This document shows, piece after piece, positions 1-6,840 of a DNA stretch of 7,081 bases. Each line of letters starts with the position of its first letter. Within the stretch, counting starts at the first letter, position 1. The stretch is from assembly GCA_018969885.1 (NCBI GenBank), contig JAGWXN010000178.1, forward strand, positions 1-7,081. Reading direction: 5' to 3'. The stretch comes from Betaproteobacteria bacterium (lineage in GTDB: Bacteria; Pseudomonadota; Gammaproteobacteria; Burkholderiales; Burkholderiaceae). A program made the position numbers and the translations under genes. Below the pieces are notes generated by a model. That model saw nothing but the letters and a program-made list of their open reading frames with translations, was not told where the DNA came from and made no database searches.

Positions 1-1392
1 GTGCCGACCACGGTCTACACCGCAGTGCTGTCCGGCCCCTATCGTATCCCGGCCATCCACGCCGAAGTGCGCGCCATGTTCACCAACACGGTGCCCACTG
101 ACGCCTACCGAGGTGCCGGCCGTCCTGAAGCGTGTTTCGTCCTTGAGCGACTGGTGGAAGAGGCCGCACGTACGCTGCGAATCGACCGGATGGAGCTTCG
201 TCGGCGCAATTTCATCCCCGCGGCCGCCATGCCCTACTCCACCCCGGTCGGGCCCACCTACGACACGGGTGACTTCGTTCGGCTGTTCGACCGCGTGCTG
301 GTCCTCGCCGACTACGCCGGGTTCGAGCAGCGCCGGCGTGACGCCCAAGCGCGCGGCCGCATTCGCGGATTTGGCATCTGCTACTTCGTTGAGAGCTCAG
401 GCGTGGCCCCCTCGAAGTACGCTGGCATGTTCGGCGCACGCGCCGGCTTTTTCGATTCAGCCGACATCCGGGTGGGCTGCGACGGCAGCCTTCTGGTGAT
501 GTGCGGCACGCACAGCCATGGTCAGGCTCATGCCACCACATTTGCTCAGGTGCTTGCCGATCGCATCGGGGTACCGCTCTCCATGATCGAGCTGGTGGAG
601 GGTGATACCGGCCGCGTCCCCTACGGCACCGGTACCTTCGGGTCGCGCTCCATGGTCATTGCAGGGTCGGCCATCACCATGGCCGCCGACAAGCTGCTCG
701 CCAAGGCGAAGAAACTTGCCGCGCATCTGCTGGAGGCCGCCGAAGCTGACGTTGAGCATCGCGTGATTGATGGCCAGGGCGAATTCCGGGTAGCAGGCAC
801 GGATTCCGTGATCGGCTGGGCCGATGTGGCGCGTGCGGTCACCTACGCGCACAACCTTCCGGCCGGCATGGAGCCCGTGCTGCATTCCAATGCATTCTTT
901 GACCCCCCCAACCTCACCTGGTCGAATGGCGCGCAGGCCTGCGAAGTGGAAATTGATCCGGCCACCGGCATGACCACGCTCGAGACATACGTGGTGGTCG
1001 ATGACATCGGGACCGTCATCAACCCCGTGGTGGTTGAAGGTCAGGTGCATGGCGCCATTGCGCAGGGCATCGGTCAGGCGATGTTCGAACAGGCCGTCTA
1101 CGACCGCGAAACTGGCCAGCTCTACACCGGATCGTTCATGGACTACGCCATGCCGCGTGCCGATGTGCTGCCCGATTTCATTTCGGAAACCGACGAATCG
1201 CAGCCCTGCACGCACAACCCCCTGGGCGTAAAGGGTTGCGGTGAATCCGGCACCATTGGCGCACCAGCGGCCATCACCAGCGCCATGCACGATGCGCTTG
1301 CTCCTTTGGGCGTGCATCATCTCGAAATGCCGTTCACGCCTGAAAAGGTATGGCGTGCGCTTCGCGAGGCCCGCCTCCCGAAGGCCGCCTGA
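1..1392 (+). CDS. Xanthine dehydrogenase-family molybdopterin-binding subunit, C-terminal part (5' truncated by window)
   Basis: This is the large catalytic subunit of a molybdenum hydroxylase (CoxL/XdhB-type), which hydroxylates a carbon of an N-heterocycle or aldehyde using water. The visible 463 residues are the C-terminal part of a family usually about 750-800 aa long, so the GTG at base 1 is most likely an internal valine codon. Seen: AYRGAGRPEA (35-44), the usual non-CO-dehydrogenase form of the active-site loop (CO dehydrogenases have AYRCSFR); the cofactor loop HSHGQAHATTFAQ (171-183), where relatives more often read GQGHET; GTGTFGSRS (209-217); the EVEIDPATG block (315-323); and KGCGESGTIGAP (411-422), whose Glu415 is the family's catalytic base. 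The FAD and 2Fe-2S subunits would be expected upstream, outside the window. The next gene overlaps its stop codon. Family assignment is firm; the substrate is unknown, and the neighbouring ring-opening enzyme suggests a nitrogen heterocycle. Confidence 0.93.
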   Translation: MPTTVYTAVLSGPYRIPAIHAEVRAMFTNTVPTDAYRGAGRPEACFVLERLVEEAARTLRIDRMELRRRNFIPAAAMPYSTPVGPTYDTGDFVRLFDRVLVLADYAGFEQRRRDAQARGRIRGFGICYFVESSGVAPSKYAGMFGARAGFFDSADIRVGCDGSLLVMCGTHSHGQAHATTFAQVLADRIGVPLSMIELVEGDTGRVPYGTGTFGSRSMVIAGSAITMAADKLLAKAKKLAAHLLEAAEADVEHRVIDGQGEFRVAGTDSVIGWADVARAVTYAHNLPAGMEPVLHSNAFFDPPNLTWSNGAQACEVEIDPATGMTTLETYVVVDDIGTVINPVVVEGQVHGAIAQGIGQAMFEQAVYDRETGQLYTGSFMDYAMPRADVLPDFISETDESQPCTHNPLGVKGCGESGTIGAPAAITSAMHDALAPLGVHHLEMPFTPEKVWRALREARLPKAA

Positions 1393-1394
1393 TG
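1380..1394 (+). promoter_or_regulatory. Shine-Dalgarno and TGATG stop/start overlap coupling the two plus-strand genes
   Basis: GAAGG at 1380-1384 lies 7 nt before the ATG at 1392-1394, which shares its A with the TGA stop (1390-1392) of the molybdenum subunit gene. This fixes the start of the MmgE/PrpD gene at 1392 rather than at the in-frame ATG at 1350, which would overlap the upstream gene by 43 bases and whose first 14 residues do not look like the family. Translational coupling is inferred. Confidence 0.75.
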
Positions 1395-2813
1395 AGCACA
1401 GGCGCCGATGAGCATGCACCCCTGCGCGCAGACGTAGGCGAGCGCCTCGCCGAGCTCAGCCGCTGGGCGGCGGGCCTGCGTCCTGAGCAGCTACCGCCGC
1501 GGGTGCTGTCGCAGGCGGTCCTGATTCTGGGGGACAACATCGCCGCCATGCTGTCGGCGGCCGACGAGCCCGAGCTTCGCGCCTACCACGAGCAGCTGCT
1601 CGCAGCGGGTGGCGCAGGCGAGGCTACCCTCTTTCGGCGCGGAGCACCGAGGGTGACCCTCACCGACGCGGCCGTGGGTAACGGGCTCGCCAGCACCTGG
1701 AACGAGCTCGACGACGGGTACACCCGTACCGCGGTTCATCCCGGTGCGCTCAGTCAGCCGCTCATCCTTGCCGCGGCCGAGGCTGGCCGCCTGCCCCTGT
1801 CGGCGATGCTGCGCGCAACCGTCGGCGCCTATGAAATCGGCACCCGCTTTGCACGCGCCTGGCACGGCACGCTGCCGCGTCTGCATCCGCACGGCGTTTG
1901 GAACACTGTCTGCGCAGCGGCGGGTCTTGCGCTCATCCGCAACTACAGCGCCGAGCAATTGCACCGCACCCTCACGACCGCAGCCAGCATGGCCTCCCCC
2001 GGGCCGTACAGTCATCCCATCGAAGGGGCTCTGGTGCGAAACGCGTGGCCGGCGGCGGGATCGTGGTTGGGGATCTTCGCCTGTGACCTGGCGCGGATCG
2101 GTATCGCCGGTACACCGGGCGGGCCCTATGACATCTTCACCCGGGGTCTGGGCGCGGCGGTACGCGCAGACGAACTGGTGGTCGGGCTGGGTTCTGAGTG
2201 GACCACCTGCGATGGCTATCACAAGCTCTATGGTGCTTGCCACCACTCGCACGCGGCCATGGAAGCGATCGAGTCAATCTTCACCCGTCGGCCCGAATTA
2301 CGCGGCGGCGCTCGCGTACGCGAGGTCACGGTGGAGGGCTCTGCAATGGCCATGAACTTCAATAACACCGCGCCTGACACCACGCTGGGCGCCAAGTTCT
2401 CGATTCCGCATGCCATTGCTGCCACGCTCGCACACGGTGCGGCTGCACCCGACAACTTCCTGGATGCGAGCCTGCGTGACCCCGCCGTTCTCGCTCTCCG
2501 GCCGCGCGTACGCCTGTCGCAGCTCCCCGAGGTGAAGCCCTGGCCGCTTGACCGGCCCGCGCGCGTCACGCTTGAACTCGACGATGGCGAGCGCCTCACT
2601 GAATTCTGTGAGGCCGCACTCGGTAGCCCGGCACGGCCGCTGGAGGCCGATCGAGTGCTCACCAAAATTCGTGAACTGTCATCGCGCGACGCACCGGGGC
2701 TCGAGCGCGCCGTCGTGACCTTACGCGAGCATATCGAGGGCGGGACATCACCCGATACATCACCCGCGTCGAGTACCGACCGCTGGATCGCCAGTTTTTT
2801 CGCCGGGCACTGA
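1392..2813 (+). CDS. MmgE/PrpD family protein
   Basis: A 473-aa protein of the MmgE/PrpD superfamily, which includes 2-methylcitrate dehydratase (PrpD) and cis-aconitate decarboxylase; the length is normal for the family. Seen: an all-helical N-terminal part with the NELDDGYTRTAVHPGA region (104-119); the GAYEIGTRFARAWHG block (145-159) followed by LHPHGVWNTVCAAAG (164-178), matching the family's conserved HPTGTFG-like stretch; DGYHKLYGACHHSHAAMEAI (274-293), equivalent to the KPYPxCxxxHxAIDA motif that precedes the second domain; and KFSIPHAIAATLAHG (335-349), the KFSLPY-like signature. No signal peptide or membrane segment is seen, so it is cytoplasmic. Most family members beside amidase or hydroxylase genes have no proven reaction; a lyase or isomerase step on a carboxylic acid is the usual guess. 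The C-terminus holds a small TSPDTSPAS duplication. Its job here is not known. Confidence 0.9.
   Translation: MSTGADEHAPLRADVGERLAELSRWAAGLRPEQLPPRVLSQAVLILGDNIAAMLSAADEPELRAYHEQLLAAGGAGEATLFRRGAPRVTLTDAAVGNGLASTWNELDDGYTRTAVHPGALSQPLILAAAEAGRLPLSAMLRATVGAYEIGTRFARAWHGTLPRLHPHGVWNTVCAAAGLALIRNYSAEQLHRTLTTAASMASPGPYSHPIEGALVRNAWPAAGSWLGIFACDLARIGIAGTPGGPYDIFTRGLGAAVRADELVVGLGSEWTTCDGYHKLYGACHHSHAAMEAIESIFTRRPELRGGARVREVTVEGSAMAMNFNNTAPDTTLGAKFSIPHAIAATLAHGAAAPDNFLDASLRDPAVLALRPRVRLSQLPEVKPWPLDRPARVTLELDDGERLTEFCEAALGSPARPLEADRVLTKIRELSSRDAPGLERAVVTLREHIEGGTSPDTSPASSTDRWIASFFAGH
2745..2768 (+). repeat. 12-bp tandem duplication near the end of the MmgE/PrpD gene
   Basis: ACATCACCCGAT (2745-2756) is followed directly by ACATCACCCGCG (2757-2768), identical at the first 10 positions. 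It is in frame and encodes the TSPDTSPAS linker just before the last 13 residues. It is probably slippage in a non-essential tail. Confidence 0.6.
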
Positions 2814-2863
2814 TCCCGATTGCTGGCAGCGCTGGCGCATCGCGCGCCGCACATGATCGCCGC

Positions 2864-4288
2864 TCAAAGCGCGGGCCAACGCTCATGCCAGGGCTCGGCG
2901 CGCTCCCACTGCGCGGCAAGCGCGCAGAGGCGAGTGTCGTCAGCCCATCGACCGACCAGCTGTAGCCCATTGGGTAGCCCCGCTGCAGACTGGCCGCAGG
3001 GGAGCGCAATGGCGGGCAGACCCGCTGCGTTCACAAAGCCCGTGAACACCGCGTGCCCGCGCGGCCCCACCCGCGTCCCGGCAATCGAATCCGGGAAATC
3101 ATGCTCAACCGGCCAGGGCCAGGCAGCGGTGGCAGGCGTGAGCAAGACATCATGGTGAGACAGACATTCACCGAGCGCTTGCCTAAGCTTCGCCATCGAT
3201 TCGAGCAGGGCCACCACCGTCGTCCCTGGCAAGGCGGCGCCCGCGTCGGCGTTCGCCTGCGCAACCGGAGACAGGAGCGCCCGATCAGCCGAGCGGGCCT
3301 GCAGCATGCGGGCCAGTCCGCATTGCGATAGCTGCATCCAGCGCTCGTTGATCTCGTCGGCAATCTCCCACTGGCTGGCACGCTCGACCTGATGACCCAG
3401 CGCAGAGAACCGGCCCGCGGCGCGCTCAACCTGCGCCGCGATCATCGGATCCACGGGTGCGCGACCAAAGGTTGGGATATGCAGAATTCGCAGGCGTCCC
3501 GGATCCGTCAAGGGTTCAAAGGGGCGATTCAGGAAGGCCTGTGACTCGGGGTCGTGCGGATGCGGTATGGCAAGCGCACGAGCGAGCAGCATCACATCGG
3601 CAACCGTACGACCGATCGGTCCGCACACCTCGTAGTGGAGAAACAGCGGCGCGAGTCCACCGGCTCGGGCGAGACGCCCCACCGAGGGCTTGTAGCCCAC
3701 CAGGCCGGTATGCGCGGCCGGGCGCCGGGTGGACCCACCGCCGTCGGTGCCAAGGGCAAGCGGCCCAAGGCCGGCTGCGACCGCGGTAACCGCGCCCCCG
3801 CTCGAGCCGCCGGCAGTGAGCCTCAGGTCCCAGGGGTTTCGAGTGACGCCGAACACCGCATTGCTGGTGTGGCCCACCATCGCGAATTCAGAGCAATTGG
3901 TTTTACCCAGAATGACTGCGCCAGCGGCTCGCAAGCGTGCCACCGGTAATTCGTCGGCAGCCGGGACATGCTGGGCGAATACCGGGCTCCCCCAGGTGCA
4001 GCGTAGCCCACCAACCTCCAGGTTGTCTTTGATGGTGAGCGGTACCCCATCGAGCGGGCCCAATGCGCGCCCGGCGCGCCAGCGCAACGTACTGGCGGCT
4101 GCAGCCGCACGCGCGCCAGCCGCATCGAGCGTGACGATCGCATTGATCTGGGGATTGACGGCAGCGACCCGCTCGAGCACCGCTTCGAGCACCTCAGAAG
4201 GGGTCAGCGATCCAGTAGAAAACTGCGCGCCGAGCGCTTCAGCGCTCAATCGCCAGAGCGGGTTCTGATTCGCCGCCGGCACGGTCAT
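2864..4288 (-). CDS. Amidase-signature family amidohydrolase
   Basis: A 474-aa member of the amidase signature family (GatA, malonamidase E2, AtzF and relatives), hydrolysing a C-N amide or ureide bond in the cytoplasm. The Ser-cisSer-Lys triad is visible: Lys87 in PLTIKDN, cis-Ser162 in AGGSSGGAV, and nucleophile Ser186 in GTDGGGSTRRPAA, followed by GLVGYKPSVGR. The 24-residue spacing between the two serines is that of the family. GTDGGGS replaces the commoner GTDTGGS, and Arg189 stands where Ile/Leu/Val is more frequent in R-x-PA. GPIGRTVADVMLLARAL and the C-terminal AGLPAIALPCG and LPNGLQLVG blocks are typical. It is the last gene of the minus-strand operon. Its ATG overlaps the stop of the ring-opening hydrolase gene (ATGA), and I see no good Shine-Dalgarno of its own, so translation probably depends on coupling. 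From context it likely cleaves the product of ring opening, as ureidomalonase or biuret/allophanate hydrolases do in known pathways. A GatA role is unlikely because no gatB or gatC is adjacent. Confidence 0.92.
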   Translation of the reverse strand: MTVPAANQNPLWRLSAEALGAQFSTGSLTPSEVLEAVLERVAAVNPQINAIVTLDAAGARAAAAASTLRWRAGRALGPLDGVPLTIKDNLEVGGLRCTWGSPVFAQHVPAADELPVARLRAAGAVILGKTNCSEFAMVGHTSNAVFGVTRNPWDLRLTAGGSSGGAVTAVAAGLGPLALGTDGGGSTRRPAAHTGLVGYKPSVGRLARAGGLAPLFLHYEVCGPIGRTVADVMLLARALAIPHPHDPESQAFLNRPFEPLTDPGRLRILHIPTFGRAPVDPMIAAQVERAAGRFSALGHQVERASQWEIADEINERWMQLSQCGLARMLQARSADRALLSPVAQANADAGAALPGTTVVALLESMAKLRQALGECLSHHDVLLTPATAAWPWPVEHDFPDSIAGTRVGPRGHAVFTGFVNAAGLPAIALPCGQSAAGLPNGLQLVGRWADDTRLCALAAQWERAEPWHERWPAL

Positions 4289-5397
4289 TGGGCGGGCGCA
4301 CGCGCGATCAGCGCAACCAGCCCGCCGCCTGGCGGCCCCTGGTGCTCGGCACCGCCGGACACGAAGATGCGGGTATCACCCAGCACCCCCGCAACCAGGC
4401 CACCCAACGCCCCGCGGATATGGCGTTGGGCGTGAATATCGCCGTCCTGCCACATGGTGTGACGGTGGCCGCGCACCATGCCGCTGGCATCGGGCTCACA
4501 CTTGACCAATGCACAGGCGATCCGCTCGAGCGCTGGCGCCCGACTGTCGCCGCGACAGTCAATGCCGAGTTCATCGAGGCAGGCGTAGATCCCGTTGATG
4601 TCGAGCGCGTCCGCCATGGTGTGGTGCGCGATGATGAAGTCGCTGTCCCAGCCTTCGGCGTTCCCGAATACCACCACCTCGTTCATCGTGACCTCAATGC
4701 CCGATGACACGCTCGCCCGCCCACTCCAGATATCGGGCCGGGCAAGAAACAGCGATTCATCGATTTGCTCGGCGCCGCGCTCACCAAGCGCCTGCATGAC
4801 ACCGAAGGCGCCTGCGACCCGCGACAGGGTCATGGAGCGATTGGGATCGGCGCTCGCGAGGGTGACGCCCCGTGTACGAGCGTCGCGCGCGCCCTCCGCG
4901 GTCACGCAACCGCCCTTCACCTGAACGAAGTGCACATCAGAGGGGTCAGTGATCCGAGCCTCGGCCATGGCCCGCGTGACCGCATCGGCCACCAGGGCGA
5001 CCTGCGCGCGGGTGCCGATTTCCTCGGGGCGCGGGATCCGGGTGAGCGCGCGGCCAATGGCAAGCCGCTTGCCGACTGGCGCCGTTGAAACGGGGGACGG
5101 ATCCACACAGAACACGGTGTAGTGCGGCGAGAGCACGCCTTCGGTGCCGCCCGAGAACACAAAGACGACTGACTGAGCGATCTTCTCCGGGTGCGTGCCG
5201 AGTCGATCAGCGAGGAGGAGCGAAAGCGACTGGACCAGGTAGCCGCGGGTGAAGTCGTTAACCAGGCCGTTACCTTCGGTTTTGCCGATGAAGGCCACGA
5301 TGTGCGCAGCGTTGATCTGACCGGTATCGATCGCCGCTGCGAGCTGCGACACATCCGAAGGATCGCGCAGGGTGAAGCGATGAACACTGGCTCGCAT
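4285..5397 (-). CDS. Ring-opening amidohydrolase, cyanuric acid hydrolase/barbiturase (AtzD) family
   Basis: A 370-aa protein of the AtzD/barbiturase family, the three-repeat fold that hydrolyses a cyclic amide in cyanuric acid or barbituric acid; length is typical. Each repeat shows the expected Lys/Ser pair: Lys39 (FIGKTEGNG) with Ser82 (FSGGTEGVLSPH); Lys161 (HFVQVKGG) with Ser231 (ASVSSGIE); Lys299 (LVKCEPDASG) with Ser347 (VSGGAEHQGPPGGG). GNGLVNDFTRGY (42-53) and RGHRHTM (309-315) are also family marks. Two blocks depart from what I recall of AtzD and barbiturases: VKGGCVT where those have VK(C/T)PLLT, and SMTLSRVAGAFG (188-199) where those have SMxYSRGASALG. MWQDGDI also replaces MLxDSDI. 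The family is clear, but the substrate may be neither cyanurate nor barbiturate. The gene sits between a monooxygenase and an amidase in one operon. TGAGG (5405-5409) supplies the ribosome site for the ATG at 5397. Confidence 0.93.
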   Translation of the reverse strand: MRASVHRFTLRDPSDVSQLAAAIDTGQINAAHIVAFIGKTEGNGLVNDFTRGYLVQSLSLLLADRLGTHPEKIAQSVVFVFSGGTEGVLSPHYTVFCVDPSPVSTAPVGKRLAIGRALTRIPRPEEIGTRAQVALVADAVTRAMAEARITDPSDVHFVQVKGGCVTAEGARDARTRGVTLASADPNRSMTLSRVAGAFGVMQALGERGAEQIDESLFLARPDIWSGRASVSSGIEVTMNEVVVFGNAEGWDSDFIIAHHTMADALDINGIYACLDELGIDCRGDSRAPALERIACALVKCEPDASGMVRGHRHTMWQDGDIHAQRHIRGALGGLVAGVLGDTRIFVSGGAEHQGPPGGGLVALIARAPAQ

Positions 5398-5404
5398 GAT
5401 GGCG

Positions 5405-5409
5405 CCTCA
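5405..5409 (-). promoter_or_regulatory. Shine-Dalgarno overlapping the monooxygenase stop codon
   Basis: Read on the minus strand, TGAGG is both the TGA stop of the monooxygenase gene (5409-5407) and the GAGG ribosome site 7 nt before the ATG (5397) of the ring-opening hydrolase. This supports that start and suggests coupled translation. Confidence 0.65.
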
Positions 5410-6594
5410 AACGCGGGTGATGTCGCGATAAAGCCTTTCCAGCTGCGAAAGAAACGCGGGCTCGGTCTTGGCGAGCGTGCCTGCGACGGGATCAGCGCCT
5501 GTCATCAACGTGTCGCTCGCATCAAGCGAAAACTGCATCGCGAACCGGATCCTTTCATCGCGAAGCGCTGCAAAGCGCGTGATCAGCGCAGCCACCTCAG
5601 CGTGTGGCTCACGCAACCCCGCTTCCAGGAGGCGAGCCGCCACGCACGCATCCTCGATCGCCTGGGTCGCACCCTGTCCAAGCGTGGGCACCATCCCGTG
5701 CGCCGCATCGCCCAGCAGGAGGACCGGCGCATCGGGCAGCGCGTAAAGGGGGGGCGACTCCTGCAGACGTGCCCAGTGAATGGTGTCGACGTTCGCACGA
5801 ATCTGCTCGATCATCCAGGCGCATTGCGCCGAGGGCGGGCGGCTCTGAGGCGTGTAGAGCGAGGCCAGCCACGCGCCATCACGGGCGCTGTCGGGAACGG
5901 ACGCTCCGGGTTCGATCGGAAAGGTCCCTGCAATGTAGACCGCCTCGCCTGGCACTCGAAAGGCGAGCAGCCGATTGGGGCCATTGAACCATTGCTCATA
6001 GTCGTCGACCAGGCCCCCGGACGTATCGGGTACGAGCAGGCGAAAAATCACGACGCCATGCTGAGTGATCGGGGGGGCACCCGCCAGGAGCTTGCGGACG
6101 AGTGAATAGCGGCCATCTCCGGCAACCAGCAGGTCGATGTCATCGATGCGTTGGACTTGGCCCGAGGCGTCGATCTCGACGCTCAGTCGTCCGTTTGCGG
6201 CCGCACGGCTAACGGCGGTGATCCGGGTGTCATAGCGGATCAGGCCAGCGGCCTCGCCCCTGAGCGCGGTGTAAAGCTCCGACCAGCGAATCCGGATGCC
6301 GGGATTGTCCGCCACCTGCGAGAGGGGCAGGCGAAACAGCTCCGTGCCATCGGTGAGCGAAATTCGCCACGTATGCCAGAGATAGCTTCTCGCGAGCACC
6401 GCTGCATGCAGTTGCGGGTCATGCTCGAGCAGCGCCCGAACCGCATTGGGGCCGACGTTGAGGCCGGTGCCTGATTCGGAATGATCACTTGCCGCGACCT
6501 GCTCGAGGCAGATCACCTCCAGACCAGGCACCCGGGCGAGTGCCCGCGCCACGATGCAACCCGCCACGCCTGCACCCGCGATCACGCACTTCAC
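5407..6594 (-). CDS. FAD-dependent monooxygenase, salicylate hydroxylase/urate hydroxylase-like (PHBH fold)
   Basis: A 395-aa single-component flavoprotein hydroxylase of group A, using NAD(P)H and oxygen to hydroxylate an activated ring. Seen: the N-terminal FAD-binding GAGVAG (7-12) with Glu31 at the end of the second strand (VICLEQ); the GTGLNVGPNAVRALLEHD stretch (42-59), as in the NicC, HpxO and salicylate hydroxylase group; AGDGRYSLVRKLL (158-170), the DG motif that contacts both FAD and NAD(P)H; and LLLGDAAHGMVPTLGQGATQAIEDA (292-316), the GD motif binding the FAD ribityl. No signal peptide or membrane segment is seen. It is first in the minus-strand operon, 9 bp before the ring-opening hydrolase. 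The start is GTG at 6594, with GAAAGG 7 nt upstream and the Rossmann glycines close behind, so no upstream start is needed. Candidates from context include a hydroxylase of a purine-, pyrimidine- or pyridine-type ring; the exact substrate cannot be read from sequence. Confidence 0.9.
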   Translation of the reverse strand: MKCVIAGAGVAGCIVARALARVPGLEVICLEQVAASDHSESGTGLNVGPNAVRALLEHDPQLHAAVLARSYLWHTWRISLTDGTELFRLPLSQVADNPGIRIRWSELYTALRGEAAGLIRYDTRITAVSRAAANGRLSVEIDASGQVQRIDDIDLLVAGDGRYSLVRKLLAGAPPITQHGVVIFRLLVPDTSGGLVDDYEQWFNGPNRLLAFRVPGEAVYIAGTFPIEPGASVPDSARDGAWLASLYTPQSRPPSAQCAWMIEQIRANVDTIHWARLQESPPLYALPDAPVLLLGDAAHGMVPTLGQGATQAIEDACVAARLLEAGLREPHAEVAALITRFAALRDERIRFAMQFSLDASDTLMTGADPVAGTLAKTEPAFLSQLERLYRDITRV

Positions 6595-6601
6595 GATGAC
6601 A

Positions 6602-6607
6602 CCTTTC
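6602..6607 (-). promoter_or_regulatory. Shine-Dalgarno for the monooxygenase GTG start
   Basis: GAAAGG on the minus strand lies 7 nt before the GTG at 6594. It decides for this non-ATG start. I found no convincing -35/-10 pair in the 50 bases upstream. Confidence 0.65.
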
Positions 6608-6717
6608 CGCTGAGGGTTGAGGGGCTAGAAGGAGCGCGAGACGATACCGCAAATCGGGCTTCGCTTCTTTGGGTGCGGGTCGGCCGGGGCGGTAGCCGTG
6701 CGGCGGATCGACTGGCT

Positions 6718-6741
6718 GCGCCGGCGCTCGCGCGCCGGTGC
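6718..6741. repeat. Hairpin in the left lobe of the palindrome
   Basis: CCGGCGC (6721-6727) and GCGCCGG (6732-6738) are perfect inverted copies around TCGC. Three more pairs, including one G-T, extend the stem to 10. There is no T-run on either side, so it is not an ordinary intrinsic terminator. Confidence 0.65.
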
Positions 6742-6765
6742 CCTCGGCGAGCAGACGCCGGGCGG

Positions 6766-6815
6766 AGGCGGACACAAACTCGCTCGCTCGCGCTCGCTCA
6801 AACATGTGTCCGCCT
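6766..6815. repeat. Central 11-bp inverted repeat with CTCG-repeat loop
   Basis: AGGCGGACACA (6766-6776) pairs perfectly with TGTGTCCGCCT (6805-6815). The 28-nt loop is mostly CTCG/CGCTCG repeats. It is the centre of the larger palindrome. Confidence 0.75.
6779..6799 (+). repeat. Short CTCG tandem repeat
   Basis: Three CTCG units (6779-6790) continue into CGCTCGCTC (6791-6799). It fills the loop of the central inverted repeat and could vary in length by slippage. Confidence 0.6.
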
Positions 6816-6818
6816 GGT

Positions 6819-6840
6819 GGGAAAGCGCATGCGCTTTCCC
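6819..6840. repeat. 22-bp perfect palindrome
   Basis: GGGAAAGCGCA and TGCGCTTTCCC abut to form a perfect palindrome without a loop, centred on GCATGC. It could be a dimeric protein-binding site or the apex of a cruciform. It has no counterpart in the left lobe. Confidence 0.75.

Noticed and set aside
457..1419. A 320-codon minus-strand open frame
   Set aside because: It is fully antisense to the molybdenum subunit gene, whose motifs are unmistakable. The product has no recognisable domain; long antisense frames are common at this GC content.
1491..2252. A 253-codon minus-strand open frame
   Set aside because: It is a shadow of the MmgE/PrpD gene without recognisable motifs.
2814..2863. Bidirectional terminator in the convergent gap
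   Set aside because: Only a short GGCGC/GCGCC stem (2834-2838/2844-2848) is present, with no T-run on either strand. Too weak to call.
5191..6105. A 304-codon plus-strand open frame
   Set aside because: It is antisense to the monooxygenase and the ring-opening hydrolase, is arginine-rich and has no family features.
6608..6655. Sigma-70 promoter for the minus-strand operon
   Set aside because: A TTGCGG-like hexamer occurs on the minus strand, but the element 17 bases on (TCTAGC) matches the -10 consensus poorly.
6766..6840. CRISPR array or tRNA-like cloverleaf
   Set aside because: There are no regularly spaced direct repeats with unique spacers, and no T-loop or anticodon arm with tRNA consensus. 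The hairpins belong to one larger palindrome.
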